Assembly (NCBI GenBank): GCA_947589435.1
Contig: CANQBI010000005.1
Span: forward strand, 1-53,070
Source of the DNA: an uncultured Bacilli bacterium
GTDB lineage: Bacteria > Bacillota_I > Bacilli_A > RF39 > UBA660
Reading direction: 5' to 3'
Length of the DNA: 53,070 bases
The notes beneath the pieces are model-generated. The model saw only the letters and a list, made by a program, of their open reading frames with translations. It did no database searches and was not told where the DNA came from. Numbering within the stretch: position 1 is the first letter of the stretch; each line of letters opens with the position of its first letter. The position numbers and the translations under genes were made by a program. This document shows positions 10,258-21,700 of the stretch, piece by piece.

Positions 10258-11121
10258 TTGAAGAACATAAAGCTTATATTTTTTGCTTTAGTTAGTTTAT
10301 TAGTTGTATTACCATTATATACTTATGCTGGAACTATTACTAATGATAATGGTGTAGTAATGACTGAAGAAGAATATAATAACTTTTTAAAAGTTTATAC
10401 GGAAGATTATATTATGTTAATGACTCAAGAAAAGTATGAACACTTAAAAGAATTTGATTTTTCTAATGTTGATACTAAGACCATTTATGTTGAAACAAAA
10501 TATAATCCTCATCTAGGAATAACTACGGATAAAGTTATTAGTAAAGAACAATACGATAAAATTAATCCTGGTTTAAAGCCAAATTTAAATGATGGTGGCG
10601 ATTATGAAGAAACAACTGCTAAAACATTTTCTTTGAATTTAGTTGGTGGGTCTGTTTGGAATCGTGTTGTTGCAACAGCTACTTGGAAAAGTATTCCATC
10701 AACTCGTTCTTTTGACCTTATAGGTTTTAGAAGTTATGGCTTTGACTTTAGTGAAGGCACTCAAGAAGGAACTCAAATATATAAAGAAAATGGAACAAGA
10801 AAAAGTATTTCATATGGTTATAATGGTACTAATATTAAGAAATTTAATCGTAGTGATGGTTTAAATGCTGGTTATGGTATATCCATGAACATTGTAAATA
10901 ATACTATATCATATTTACAAGCAACTACCGAATGTGATGTTACCCCAACACTTACACATCCATCAATATATGCTTCATATCAACACGCTGTTAAAGATAT
11001 TACTTTAGCTCAATCACAAACTTATACACTTGGTGGAGCAGGATTAGGTGAAGTATTTGTTTTTACAAATGGAATGTATCAATACTATGACGATATGAAT
11101 GGTTTAAATTTACAATATTAG
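10258..11121 (+). CDS. Secreted hypothetical protein
   Basis: TTG start after aaaggagat RBS; signal peptide MKNIKLIFFALVSLLVVLPLYTYAG. Confidence 0.65.
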   Translation: MKNIKLIFFALVSLLVVLPLYTYAGTITNDNGVVMTEEEYNNFLKVYTEDYIMLMTQEKYEHLKEFDFSNVDTKTIYVETKYNPHLGITTDKVISKEQYDKINPGLKPNLNDGGDYEETTAKTFSLNLVGGSVWNRVVATATWKSIPSTRSFDLIGFRSYGFDFSEGTQEGTQIYKENGTRKSISYGYNGTNIKKFNRSDGLNAGYGISMNIVNNTISYLQATTECDVTPTLTHPSIYASYQHAVKDITLAQSQTYTLGGAGLGEVFVFTNGMYQYYDDMNGLNLQY

Positions 11122-11235
11122 TACACATCTATAAAACTTAACAAAGGTTAAAAAATTTAAAAATTATTTCTCAGGTCATTTTATTAATTTTCTAGCGGTA
11201 TTTTTGGCTTTTTGTGATATCGCTATAATAAATAC

Positions 11236-11349
11236 TAGACAAAAGCAAAGTCCATGGAAGCATAGGCTGCAAGATACAGATGTGCAGAAATGACATATAC
11301 TATTTATACTAGACCTTGGATACAATTTATATGATTGTATCCTTTTTTT
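11236..11349 (+). ncRNA. Candidate structured leader or small RNA ending in an intrinsic terminator, upstream of spoIVA
   Basis: TATAAT at 11224-11229; short stems (GAC/GUC, CUGCA/UGCAG); terminator at 11318-11349; family not recognised. Confidence 0.45.
11318..11349 (+). terminator. Intrinsic terminator upstream of spoIVA
   Basis: GGATACAAT-ttatatg-ATTGTATCC-TTTTTTT, perfect 9-bp stem. Confidence 0.9.
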
Positions 11350-11400
11350 GCATAAACTTTATTTTTTATCATAGCATTAAGTAGATAAAGGAGAGAAGTT

Positions 11401-12879
11401 ATGGAAAAAGAAAATATAATATCTTCGATAGCTAAAAGAGGAAATGGGGAAATATACTTAGGTGTCGTTGGAGCCGTTAGAACTGGTAAATCAACTTTTA
11501 TTAAACGTTTTATTGAAAATTTAGTGGTACCAAATATAACCGAAGACTTTGATAAAAAGAAATGTTTAGATGAAATTCCTCAAAGTGCCGAAGGTAAAAC
11601 GATTATGACAACAGAACCTAAATTTGTGCCAAGTAATGGAGCTAATATTAAGGTCGATAATTTTGAAACGAATATTAAACTCGTAGATTGTGTAGGTTAT
11701 GTTATTCCGGAGGCTAATGGCTATGAAGATGAAGATGGAAACCCTAGAATGGTTAAAACTCCATGGTTTCCGGATGCCATTCCATTTGTTGAGGCTGCTG
11801 AAGTAGGAACGGAAAAAGTTATTAAAGATCACTCCACAATAGGGATAGTGGTAACAACTGATGGCTCTTTTGGGGAAATTAAAAGAGAGAACTATATTGA
11901 AGCGGAAGAAAAAATAGTAGGTGAACTAAAAGAAATAGGAAAACCTTTCATTGTGGTTTTAAATTCCTCTCATCCAACGAATACGGAAACGGTAGAGTTA
12001 TCAAGAACACTAAGTGATAGTTATGATGTTCCGGTTATGCCAATTAATGTCGAAGCGATGAATGAAAAAGAAATCATGAATATCTTAAAAGAGGCTTTAT
12101 ATGAATTCCCAGTCTTAGATATTTTAGTTAATATGCCAGAATGGGTACATGTTCTTCCGAATACTAATGAAATTAAGGCTCATTATTTAGATAAGATTAA
12201 AGAAAGTGTCGTAAGTGTTTCTAAAGTCAAAGATATTGATTATATTACGAGTCATTTTGAAGATAGTGAATATATTTCCAAAGCTTACATTAGTGAACTT
12301 GATACAGCAAGTGGAACCGTAACAATTAATCTAGAAAGTCCGAATGAATTATATAATGCGACTTTAAAAAGTTTTATGGGCGAAAGTGCCACGACTAAAG
12401 CAGGGCTATTAAAAATATTTGCCACATATAAAGAAAACAAAGAAGAAACCGAAATGATTAGAAGTGCCATGAAACAAGCCAAAACAACTGGTTATGGTAT
12501 TGTTTATCCAACTTTAAAAGATATGAAATTAGAAACACCAGAAATAGTTAAACAAGGAAGCCGTTATGGCGTTAAATTAAAAGCAATTGCTTCCAGTATT
12601 CATTTAATGAAAGTGGATGTGGAAAGTACTTTTGAACCAATTATAGGAAGTGAGTTACAAAGTAAAGAATTAATTGATTATTTAATGAAAGATTATGAAA
12701 CAGATCCAAGTAGTATTTGGAAAAGTGAAATCTTTGGTCGTAGTCTCGAAGTAATTGTGGGCGAAGGCATTCAAGCTAAGCTAAATATGATGCCTGAAAA
12801 TACGCGTTTCAAACTTTCAAATACGGTTACGAAGATTGTTAATAAAGGCTCAAATAACTTAATTGCTATTGTTTTATAA
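11401..12879 (+). CDS. spoIVA: Stage IV sporulation protein A
   Basis: GEIYLGVVGAVRTGKSTFIKRF, PQSAEGKTIMTTEPKFVP, EHSTIGIVVTTDG-like, ALYEFPVL, SIWKSEIFGRSL..GEGIQAKL, C-term IAIVL match SpoIVA. Confidence 0.96.
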   Translation: MEKENIISSIAKRGNGEIYLGVVGAVRTGKSTFIKRFIENLVVPNITEDFDKKKCLDEIPQSAEGKTIMTTEPKFVPSNGANIKVDNFETNIKLVDCVGYVIPEANGYEDEDGNPRMVKTPWFPDAIPFVEAAEVGTEKVIKDHSTIGIVVTTDGSFGEIKRENYIEAEEKIVGELKEIGKPFIVVLNSSHPTNTETVELSRTLSDSYDVPVMPINVEAMNEKEIMNILKEALYEFPVLDILVNMPEWVHVLPNTNEIKAHYLDKIKESVVSVSKVKDIDYITSHFEDSEYISKAYISELDTASGTVTINLESPNELYNATLKSFMGESATTKAGLLKIFATYKENKEETEMIRSAMKQAKTTGYGIVYPTLKDMKLETPEIVKQGSRYGVKLKAIASSIHLMKVDVESTFEPIIGSELQSKELIDYLMKDYETDPSSIWKSEIFGRSLEVIVGEGIQAKLNMMPENTRFKLSNTVTKIVNKGSNNLIAIVL

Positions 12880-12913
12880 GGAAAATATGTCAAAAATAAG
12901 TTAATTAGAAGAT

Positions 12914-12940
12914 AAAATTGCGATATTATCGCAATTTTTT
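12914..12940 (+). terminator. Rho-independent terminator after spoIVA
   Basis: AAAATTGCGATATTATCGCAATTTTTT. Confidence 0.88.
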
Positions 12941-13050
12941 AATATTTTTTATTGATTTTAGATAATTTTTTTGATAATCTTAATATGTGAGGACAATACG
13001 TCCGAAACAATTAGATGTTGTTTAAAAACGAATATGAGGAGGTAAGAAAC

Positions 13051-13323
13051 ATGTCTAAACAAGAATTAGTAGAAATCGTTGCTGAAAAAGCAGAACTTTC
13101 AAAAGCTGCCGCTGCTAGAGCAGTAGATGCTGTATTTGAAGGTGTAACTACTGGACTTAAAAAGGAAGGAAAAGTTACTTTAGTTGGTTTTGGTACTTTT
13201 AGTGCTAAAAAAAGAGCTGCTAGAGAAGGTATTAACCCTCTAACTAAAGAACCTTTAAAAATTCCTGCAAAGACAGTTGCTTCATTTAAAGCAGGAAGCA
13301 AATTAAAAGATGCTTTAAACTAA
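13051..13323 (+). CDS. hup: HU family DNA-binding protein
   Basis: MSKQELVEIVAEKAELSKAAAARAVDAVFE..VTLVGFGTFSAKKRAAREGINPLTKEPLKIPAKTVASFKAGSKLKDALN; gaggagg RBS before ATG 13051. Confidence 0.95.
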   Translation: MSKQELVEIVAEKAELSKAAAARAVDAVFEGVTTGLKKEGKVTLVGFGTFSAKKRAAREGINPLTKEPLKIPAKTVASFKAGSKLKDALN

Positions 13324-13343
13324 TAAGTAAAAATTTAGTAAAT

Positions 13344-13371
13344 AAAAGGTTAGCAAATGCTAATCTTTTTT
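13344..13371 (+). terminator. Rho-independent terminator after HU gene
   Basis: AAAAGGTTAGC-aaat-GCTAATCTTTTTT. Confidence 0.85.
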
Positions 13372-13412
13372 GTTTTTATATATTTTTTAGGTTATAATAG
13401 AAGTGTGATAGT

Positions 13413-14429
13413 ATGAAAAATAAAAATATAGTAATTTTAATAGTTAGTTTAATTTTAATAATTGTTCCTTTTTTTATAAATGCTTATACCATTTTAAAAT
13501 TAATCTCTTTAGTAGTGGGCATAATGTTATTAGATGTTTATTTAGTAACTTTAAAAAAGGCGGGTTTATTTTGGCTTATTTATTTACCTATTTTATTATT
13601 AGTATTTACTTATAGTCTAGATTATATTAAAACTTATACTTTAGATATGAGTCCCATTTATATTTTAGAAAATAAAATGAATAAAGATGTATCGGTTTAT
13701 AATAGTTTATTTTACCGCATATATAAATGTGAAGATGAATATATCTTTGATAATGAATATCAAATGAATTTTGCTTGTGATACTAAGTTAATGGATGATA
13801 TGGATATTAACACTCTTCTAGCGGAGCCTTCAACTTCATATAGGAAGTATAGTCATAAGTTTATTAAGGTAACGGGTAAGATTAGTAAAATAATTGGCAA
13901 AAGTAAAATCGAAATGCAAGAATATACAACTTCCGATAAAGATTTAAATGGTTATGTTAAATTTAATGATGAAAGTAAATTAGTTATATATTTAAATGAA
14001 GAAGAAATAAAAAATTATAAGATATATGATTATATTACGGTAGTGGGACTTTTAGATAATTTTAAGAAAAGTGATGAAGAACTTACTTTAATTAACACGA
14101 AAGTCGAAGATAATGATTTGTATAGTCATTATAAATTAGAGGTTATTGAAAGTAATACTTGTGATAAATCTTTAAAAGAGTATACGGATAATTTTTATAC
14201 CGTTTGTATTGATGATGTTTTTGTGAATTACGATGTTGGTAATTATGAACTCGATTATGTTTTAAAAGATGGCAAATTTACTTTTGAAGATTTAATAAAG
14301 GATGCTTTAGTTAAGAGTGAAGATAATCATAATATATATGAACTAGATAAATTTAATATTCTTACTTGTAATAATAAAAATATTATAATGAAAAAAGATT
14401 TAGAATTTGATTACTCTTTGTGTGATTAA
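13413..14429 (+). CDS. Hypothetical membrane protein
   Basis: N-terminal hydrophobic helices followed by soluble domain. Confidence 0.55.
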   Translation: MKNKNIVILIVSLILIIVPFFINAYTILKLISLVVGIMLLDVYLVTLKKAGLFWLIYLPILLLVFTYSLDYIKTYTLDMSPIYILENKMNKDVSVYNSLFYRIYKCEDEYIFDNEYQMNFACDTKLMDDMDINTLLAEPSTSYRKYSHKFIKVTGKISKIIGKSKIEMQEYTTSDKDLNGYVKFNDESKLVIYLNEEEIKNYKIYDYITVVGLLDNFKKSDEELTLINTKVEDNDLYSHYKLEVIESNTCDKSLKEYTDNFYTVCIDDVFVNYDVGNYELDYVLKDGKFTFEDLIKDALVKSEDNHNIYELDKFNILTCNNKNIIMKKDLEFDYSLCD

Positions 14430-14487
14430 CACTTGATACAAGGAAATAAATATGATATACTAACTATACAAGAAACGGGGAAAAGAA

Positions 14488-15090
14488 TTGGAACATTATT
14501 TTACCAATCCAGAAAATTTAAAAAGTGAAATTAGATGCATAAAATTCTCATTGGATGCATATGATTTTATGTTTAAAAGTGATAATGGAGTTTTTTCGAA
14601 AAATAGAATAGATTATGCTAGTTTATTTTTGGTTAAAACTTTTTTAGCTACGAATAAAAAAGAAGTAAATAGTATTTTAGATATTGGTTGTGGTTATGGT
14701 TTTATTGGTATTACTTTAAGTAAAATATTAAATAAGCATGTTGATATGATTGATATAAATAAAAGAGCGGTTCATTTATGTAAAATGAATATCGAAGAAA
14801 ATAATGTTGATTGTAAAGTAAGTGAAGGAAACATCTATGAAGGGGTAGAAAAAAAATATGATTTAATTATTACTAATCCTCCTATTAGAGCGGGTAAAAA
14901 AGTTTTAATGGAATTTTTAGAAGGGGGATTAGCAAGATTAAATAAAGATGGGGAACTTTGGTTTGTTATATCCAAAGATCAAGGGGCGAAAAGTGTCAAA
15001 AAAGTGCTTGAAAAGTCAAGCAGTTGTGAAATTATTGAAAAAAGTAAAGGGTTTTGGGTAATTTCTGCCAAAAATTTATTGACTTCATAG
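14488..15090 (+). CDS. Class I SAM-dependent methyltransferase, RsmC/YbxB-like
   Basis: DIGCGYGFIGITL and IITNPPIRAG motifs; directly upstream of rpoB as ybxB is in Bacillus. Confidence 0.82.
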   Translation: MEHYFTNPENLKSEIRCIKFSLDAYDFMFKSDNGVFSKNRIDYASLFLVKTFLATNKKEVNSILDIGCGYGFIGITLSKILNKHVDMIDINKRAVHLCKMNIEENNVDCKVSEGNIYEGVEKKYDLIITNPPIRAGKKVLMEFLEGGLARLNKDGELWFVISKDQGAKSVKKVLEKSSSCEIIEKSKGFWVISAKNLLTS

Positions 15091-15107
15091 TCAAATGTTG
15101 ATAAAAT
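15079..15107 (+). promoter_or_regulatory. Probable sigma-A promoter for rpoBC
   Basis: TTGACT (15079-15084), 17-nt spacer, TAAAAT (15102-15107). Confidence 0.65.
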
Positions 15108-15165
15108 TATAAATTGGTGACATGTTCGAATTTTCAAATTCAAAAAAATGTATAGGGGTGATATC

Positions 15166-18100
15166 GTGGCTTATAAGACCTTAAAATTTGGAGATTATCG
15201 CGAAAGAAGAAGCTTTGCAAAATCTAAAAACACACTTGAACTTGCAGACTTATTAGAAATTCAAAAGAAAAGTTATCAAGACTTCCTAGACAAAGGAATT
15301 AGAGAAGTTTTTGATGATTTATTTCCTGTGGAATCATTTACGGGAAATATTTCCTTAGAATTTGGAGATTATTCTTTTGAAGAACCAAGATATTCTATTA
15401 AGGAAGCAAAAGAAAGAATGGTAAACTATGCCTCTCCTTTAAAAGTAGAAGCAAGATTATTCATTCATGAAACAGGAGAAGTAAAAGAACAAGAAATATT
15501 CCTTGGGGATATGCCTTTAATGACGGAGGCTGGTACATTTATTATTAATGGTGCCGAAAGAGTTATTGTCTCTCAACTTGTTCGTAGTCCATCTATCTAT
15601 TTTAAAAAGGAAATAGATAAAAATGGTCGTCATATTATTTCGGGAGAAGTTATTCCGAATAAAGGAACTTGGTTAGAGTTTGAAACAGACGCTAAAAATG
15701 TTGTTTACGTAAGAATTGATAGAACAAGAAAAGTTCCGGTAACAACATTCTTAAGAGCAATCGGTTTATCTAGTGATGAAGATATCATTAGTGTTTTTGG
15801 CGAGAATGAATTCTTAGAAAATACGATTCAAAAAGATAGTACGAAAAATACTGATGAAGCCTTAATTGAAATTTATGAAAAATTAAGACCAGGTGAACCA
15901 GCAACATTAGATAGTGCCAAAAACCAATTAATAACGAGATTCTTTGACCGTTTCCGTTATGATTTAGCAAAAGTAGGAAGATATAAATTTAATAAGAAAT
16001 TAAATGTTTGTGACCGTTTAGTTGGTTGTACTTTAGCAGAAGACATTAAAGATGGTAAAAAGGTAGTAGCTGCCAAAGGTACTTTAGTAACTAAAGAAAT
16101 TCTTCCGGAAATAAGAGCAGCTTTAGAAAAAGGTTACAATTTAAAAGAAACTATAACTAATATGGAACTTGATGATTATAATAAGATTCAAGAAGTTTTA
16201 GTATATGATAAAAATGATAATAAGAAAACTATAAAAATTATTGGTATTGATACAAGTATAGATGAAAAGAGACTTACTATTCCGGATATTTATGCCGCTG
16301 TATCATACTATTTAAATTTACATGATGAAATTGGTAATACTGATGAAATAGATAACTTAGGAAATAGACGTGTTCGTCAAGTTGGTGAGTTAATTCAAAA
16401 TCAATTTAAAACTGGTGTTTCTAGAATGGAAAGAGTTATTAGAGAAAGAATGACAACGCAAGAAGTTGAAAATATTACTCCTAAAACTTTAATAAACATT
16501 CGTCCGGTAACGGCAGCTTTAAAAGAATTCTTTGGATCAAGCCAATTATCTAAGTTCATGGACCAAATTAACCCAATTGCCGAACTTACTGATAAAAGAC
16601 GTTTATCAAGTTTAGGGCCAGGGGGACTTTCTCGTGAACGTGCTGGTATGGAAGTAAGAGATGTTAACTCATCTCACTACGGCAGAATTTGTCCAATTGA
16701 ATCACCTGAAGGTCAAAATATTGGACTTATTACCAGTCTTGCTGGTTATGCAAAAATTAATGAATATGGTTTCATTATGACTCCTTATAGAAAAGTGGAA
16801 AATGGAGTTGTTAAAGATGAAATTGTTTATATGACTGCTGATGAAGAACAAGATTTATATATCAGTCAAGCCACAGTTAAATTAGATGATAAAAATGCTA
16901 TTGTTGATGATGAAATTCTAGTTCGTCACAATGGTGATAACGTCATGGTTAAAAAAGATTTAGTGGACTTTGTTGACGTAGCTCCTAGTCAAGTTGTATC
17001 TGTTACCACAAGTTGTATTCCATTCTTGGAATTCGATGATGCTAACAGAACTTTGATGGGTTCTAACATGCAAAGACAAGCTGTGCCACTTTTAACAAGT
17101 GAAGCGCCAATTGTTGGTACTGGTGTTGAGTGGATTGCCGCTCGTGACTCTGGTTCTACTATCGTTTGTAAAGCCGATGGTGTTGTCGAATATGCCGATG
17201 CTTTAAAAATTGTCGTTAAAGTTAAAAATGGTAGTGATACTTATCATTTAGCGAACTTTGAAAGAAGTAATGCTTCTAGTTCTATTAACCATCATCCATT
17301 AGTTAAAAAGGGTGATAAAGTTCATCGTGGTCAAGTTATTGCTGATGGTCCATCTACTGAAAAAGGTGAACTTGCTTTAGGTAAAAACATGACTGTTGCT
17401 TTCATGACTTATAATGGTTATAACTACGAAGATGCTGTTATCTTAAATGAAAGATTAGTTAAAGATGATGTTTATACATCTCTACATATCGATCACTACG
17501 ATATTGAATGTCGTGATACGAAACTTGGACCAGAAGAAATTACAAGAGATATTCCAAATGTTGGAGAAGATGCTCGTAAAAATCTTGATGCTGATGGTAT
17601 TGTTAAAATTGGTACCGAAGTTAAAGAAGGCGACATTTTAGTTGGTAAAGTTACACCAAAAGGTGTTCAAGAACTTACAAGTGAGGAAAAATTACTTCAT
17701 GCAATATTCGGAGAAAAGACAAGAGAAGTAAGAGATACCTCTTTAAGAGTTGAACATGGTGCTGGTGGTGTTGTTCATGATGTTAAAGTTTATACTAAAG
17801 AAAATAGTGATGAATTACAACCAGGAGTATCAAAAGTAATAAGAGTATATATTATTCAAAAGAGAAAAATTCAAATTGGTGATAAAATGTCTGGTCGACA
17901 TGGTAATAAAGGTGTTATTTCTCTTATCTTACCAGAAGAAGATATGCCATACTTACCAGATGGTCGTCCGGTTGATATAATGTTAAATCCACTTGGGGTT
18001 CCATCTCGTATGAATATCGGTCAAATCCTAGAATTACACTTAGGAATGGCTGGTAAAAAATTAGGTGTTCATTATGCAACGCCAGTATTCGACAGTGCTT

Positions 18101-18762
18101 CTTGGGAAGATATTCAAGAAGAAATGAAAGAAGCGGGAATGGATCCAGATGGTAAGACTGTTTTATATAACGGAAGAACCGGTGAACCATTTGATCAAAG
18201 AATTTCCGTTGGTGTTATGTATATGGTTAAACTTCACCACATGGTTGATGATAAACTACATGCGAGAGCAACTGGACCTTACTCACTAGTTACGCAACAA
18301 CCACTTGGTGGTAAAGCGCAATTTGGTGGTCAAAGATTTGGAGAAATGGAAGTTTGGGCCTTATATGCTTATGGTGCTGCTCACGTTCTTCAAGAAATCT
18401 TAACCGTTAAAGCTGATGATATAGTCGGAAGAGTTAAAGTTTATGAAGCCTTAGTTAAAGGTAAACTTGTAAATCAAGCTGGTGTTCCAGAATCATTTAG
18501 AGTATTAGTTAAAGAATTCCAAGCTCTAGGATTAGATGTTCAAGTTGTTGATAATGATGACAATGTCTTAGAATTTAAAGATATTGAAGAAGATGAAGAT
18601 GACAATGAACCATTTAGAATTGAGGAAATTGAACTTCCGGAAACTCCTGAAGGAGAAGAACCATTCACTCCAGTTGAAGAAGAGGAAGTTGAGGAAGAAG
18701 ACTCATTAGATGATTTAGAATTTCCTGGTGAAGAATTAGAAGAAGATATCGAGGTGGAATAA
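15166..18762 (+). CDS. rpoB: DNA-directed RNA polymerase beta subunit
   Basis: [89 protein letters not shown] 15166 after aggggtga RBS (ORF track starts 15148). Confidence 0.97.
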   Translation: MAYKTLKFGDYRERRSFAKSKNTLELADLLEIQKKSYQDFLDKGIREVFDDLFPVESFTGNISLEFGDYSFEEPRYSIKEAKERMVNYASPLKVEARLFIHETGEVKEQEIFLGDMPLMTEAGTFIINGAERVIVSQLVRSPSIYFKKEIDKNGRHIISGEVIPNKGTWLEFETDAKNVVYVRIDRTRKVPVTTFLRAIGLSSDEDIISVFGENEFLENTIQKDSTKNTDEALIEIYEKLRPGEPATLDSAKNQLITRFFDRFRYDLAKVGRYKFNKKLNVCDRLVGCTLAEDIKDGKKVVAAKGTLVTKEILPEIRAALEKGYNLKETITNMELDDYNKIQEVLVYDKNDNKKTIKIIGIDTSIDEKRLTIPDIYAAVSYYLNLHDEIGNTDEIDNLGNRRVRQVGELIQNQFKTGVSRMERVIRERMTTQEVENITPKTLINIRPVTAALKEFFGSSQLSKFMDQINPIAELTDKRRLSSLGPGGLSRERAGMEVRDVNSSHYGRICPIESPEGQNIGLITSLAGYAKINEYGFIMTPYRKVENGVVKDEIVYMTADEEQDLYISQATVKLDDKNAIVDDEILVRHNGDNVMVKKDLVDFVDVAPSQVVSVTTSCIPFLEFDDANRTLMGSNMQRQAVPLLTSEAPIVGTGVEWIAARDSGSTIVCKADGVVEYADALKIVVKVKNGSDTYHLANFERSNASSSINHHPLVKKGDKVHRGQVIADGPSTEKGELALGKNMTVAFMTYNGYNYEDAVILNERLVKDDVYTSLHIDHYDIECRDTKLGPEEITRDIPNVGEDARKNLDADGIVKIGTEVKEGDILVGKVTPKGVQELTSEEKLLHAIFGEKTREVRDTSLRVEHGAGGVVHDVKVYTKENSDELQPGVSKVIRVYIIQKRKIQIGDKMSGRHGNKGVISLILPEEDMPYLPDGRPVDIMLNPLGVPSRMNIGQILELHLGMAGKKLGVHYATPVFDSASWEDIQEEMKEAGMDPDGKTVLYNGRTGEPFDQRISVGVMYMVKLHHMVDDKLHARATGPYSLVTQQPLGGKAQFGGQRFGEMEVWALYAYGAAHVLQEILTVKADDIVGRVKVYEALVKGKLVNQAGVPESFRVLVKEFQALGLDVQVVDNDDNVLEFKDIEEDEDDNEPFRIEEIELPETPEGEEPFTPVEEEEVEEEDSLDDLEFPGEELEEDIEVE

Positions 18763-21700
18763 TGATAGATGTAAGTAAATTTAAAGGTATTAAAATTAGT
18801 ATTGCGTCTCCAGAGAAAATCCGTAGTTGGTCTTATGGAGAAGTAAAAAAACCAGAAACTATCAACTATCGTACATTAAAACCTGAAAGAGACGGATTAT
18901 TTTGTGAAAAAATATTCGGACCTACCAAAGATTTTGAATGTTCTTGTGGTAAATACAAAAGATTAAGATATAAAAACGTTGTTTGTGACCGTTGTGGTGT
19001 TGAAGTTACACGTTCTAAAGTAAGAAGAGAGAGAATGGGGCATATTGAACTTGCGGCTCCATGCTCTCACATCTGGTTCTTTAAAGGTGTTCCTTCTAAA
19101 ATGGGCTTAGTACTTGATATGAGTCCAAGAGATTTAGAGGAAGTATTATACTTCGTTAGTTATGTCGTAATTGATCCCGGAAATGTTCCTCTAGAAGAAA
19201 AACAAACTTTATCTGATAAAGAATATAGAGCCTATTATGAAAAATATGGTAATACTTTTAAAGTAGGAATGGGTGCGGAAGCTATCCAAGAACTACTTAA
19301 AAGAGTCGATATTGATAAAGAAATAGAGAATGTTAGAGCCGAACTTGAAAATGCTACTAGTCAAAAGAGAATTCGTCTTGTTAAAAGATTAGATGCTCTA
19401 GTATCATTCCAAGAATCAGGCAATAAACCGGAATGGATGGTTTTAACTGTTTTACCAGTTATACCTCCAGAATTAAGACCTATGATTCAACTTGATGGTG
19501 GTCGTTTTGCAACCAGTGATTTAAATGATTTATACAGAAGAATTATTAATAGAAATAACCGTTTAAAGAAATTACTAGAACTTGGAGCTCCAACTATCAT
19601 TGTTCAAAATGAAAAGAGAATGCTTCAAGAAGCTGTTGACTCTTTATTTGATAATGGTAGAAGGGGAAGAAGTATTACGGCGGCTTCTAATAGACCATTA
19701 AAGAGTTTATCTAGTATGTTAAAAGGTAAACAAGGAAGATTCCGTCAAAACTTACTTGGTAAGAGAGTTGACTATTCTGGTCGTTCTGTTATCGTTGTTG
19801 GACCAAATCTTAAAATGTATCAATGTGGTTTACCTAAAGAAATGGCTATTGAACTATTTAAACCTCATGTTATTCATGGTTTAGTAGAAAGAGGTTTAGC
19901 TCATAACATTAAGGGTGCTAAAAAATTAATTGAAGCTAGAGATGAATGTGTTTGGGATATCGTTGAAGATGTTATTACAGAATATCCTGTAATGCTAAAT
20001 AGAGCCCCAACGCTACATAGACTTGGTATTCAAGCTTTTGAACCAAAATTAGTTGGTGGTAAGGCTATTCGTTTACACCCACTTGTATGTACAGCCTTCA
20101 ATGCCGACTTCGATGGTGACCAAATGGCTGTTCACGTTCCATTATCGGAAGAAGCTAAAGCTGAAGCACGTATCTTAATGCTTGGTGCTAATAACATCTT
20201 AAATCCAAAAGATGGAAAACCAATCGTTACCCCAAGCCAAGATATGGTACTTGGTAACTGCTATCTTACTATGGAAGAAGCTGGTGGTAGAAACGAAGGT
20301 AAAGCTTATAAAGATTGTAATGAAGCTTTAATGGCTTATGAAAGAAGAGAAATTGATTTACATACCAGAATTGCGATTCCGGTAAAATCATTTAAACATA
20401 AATTATTTATCGAAGAACAACAAGATAAATATTTAGTTACAACCGTTGGTAAAATTAAATTTAATGAAATTTTACCAGATACATTCCCATATCTAAATGA
20501 AGGTACAAAAGAAAATATTGAAGGTATTACACCAAGTAAATATTTCTTAAGTATGGGAACTAACTTAGAAGAAGAAATCAAGAAAATGCCTCTAGTGGGA
20601 CCATTTGTTCAAAAAACACTAGGTCAAATTATTGCGCAAGTATTCAAAAGATATAAGACTACTGAGACATCAGTAATGCTTGATAAATTAAAAGATCAAG
20701 GATTTAAATATTCAACTATTGCTGGTATTACCGTATCTGCTGCCGATGTAGTTAGAAGTGATGCGAAGGACGAAATTATTGCGGAAGCGAAAAAGAGAGT
20801 TGATAAGATTAACAAACAATATCAAAAAGGTTTAATTACCGAACAAGAAAGATATAATGGCGTTATTCAAATTTGGTCTGAAGCAACTGATCAAGTTAAA
20901 GATGCTCTTGCTGCGATTGCTAAAGATGATTTCAAAAACCCAATCTTCATGATGATGAACAGTGGAGCTCGTGGTAAGATTTCCAACTTTACCCAACTTG
21001 CTGGTATGCGTGGGTTAATGGCCAAACCAGATGGTACAACCGTAGAAATTCCGATTACCTCATGCTTTATGGAAGGTTTATCCGTATCAGAATTCTTCTT
21101 ATCAACCCATGGTTCCAGAAAAGGTTCTGCCGATACCGCTTTACGTACCGCTGACTCTGGTTACTTAACAAGAAGACTTGTTGATGTAGCACAAGATATC
21201 ATTGTAAAAGAACACGATTGTGGTTCAATGCAAGGTGTAGTTGTTTATGATTTAATTAATGATAAAGATGGTTCCGTAATTGAAAGTTTAGAAGAAAGAA
21301 TTTTAGGAAGATTTGCCTCTAAAAAGATTGTAGATCCTGAAACTAAAGAAACAATTCTTGAAGCTGGCGAAATGATTACCGAAAATATTGTGGCTAAGAT
21401 TAAAAAGGCCGGTATTAAGAGAGTCGAAATTAGAAGTGTTCTAACTTGTAAAACTCTTAATGGTGTTTGCCAAAAATGTTATGGCCGTAATCTTGCCACT
21501 GGTAACTTAGTTGAAACTGGCGAAGCCGTAGGTATTATGGCCGCTCAATCAATTGGTGAACCTGGTACCCAACTTACCATGCGTACATTCCACACTGGTG
21601 GTGTTGCTGGTGGAGACGATATTACGCAAGGTTTACCTAGAGTTGAAGAATTATTCGAAGCTCGTACTCCTAAATTCAAAGCTACTATTGCGGAAATTAC

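Noticed and set aside
11236-11317. SRP RNA, c-di-GMP riboswitch or fluoride riboswitch identity for the spoIVA-upstream RNA
   Set aside because: Checked by eye for the GGAA tetraloop/AAGCAGC core, GEMM GCAAACC..GACGCAAAGC core and crcB pattern; only fragmentary matches, so left unassigned.
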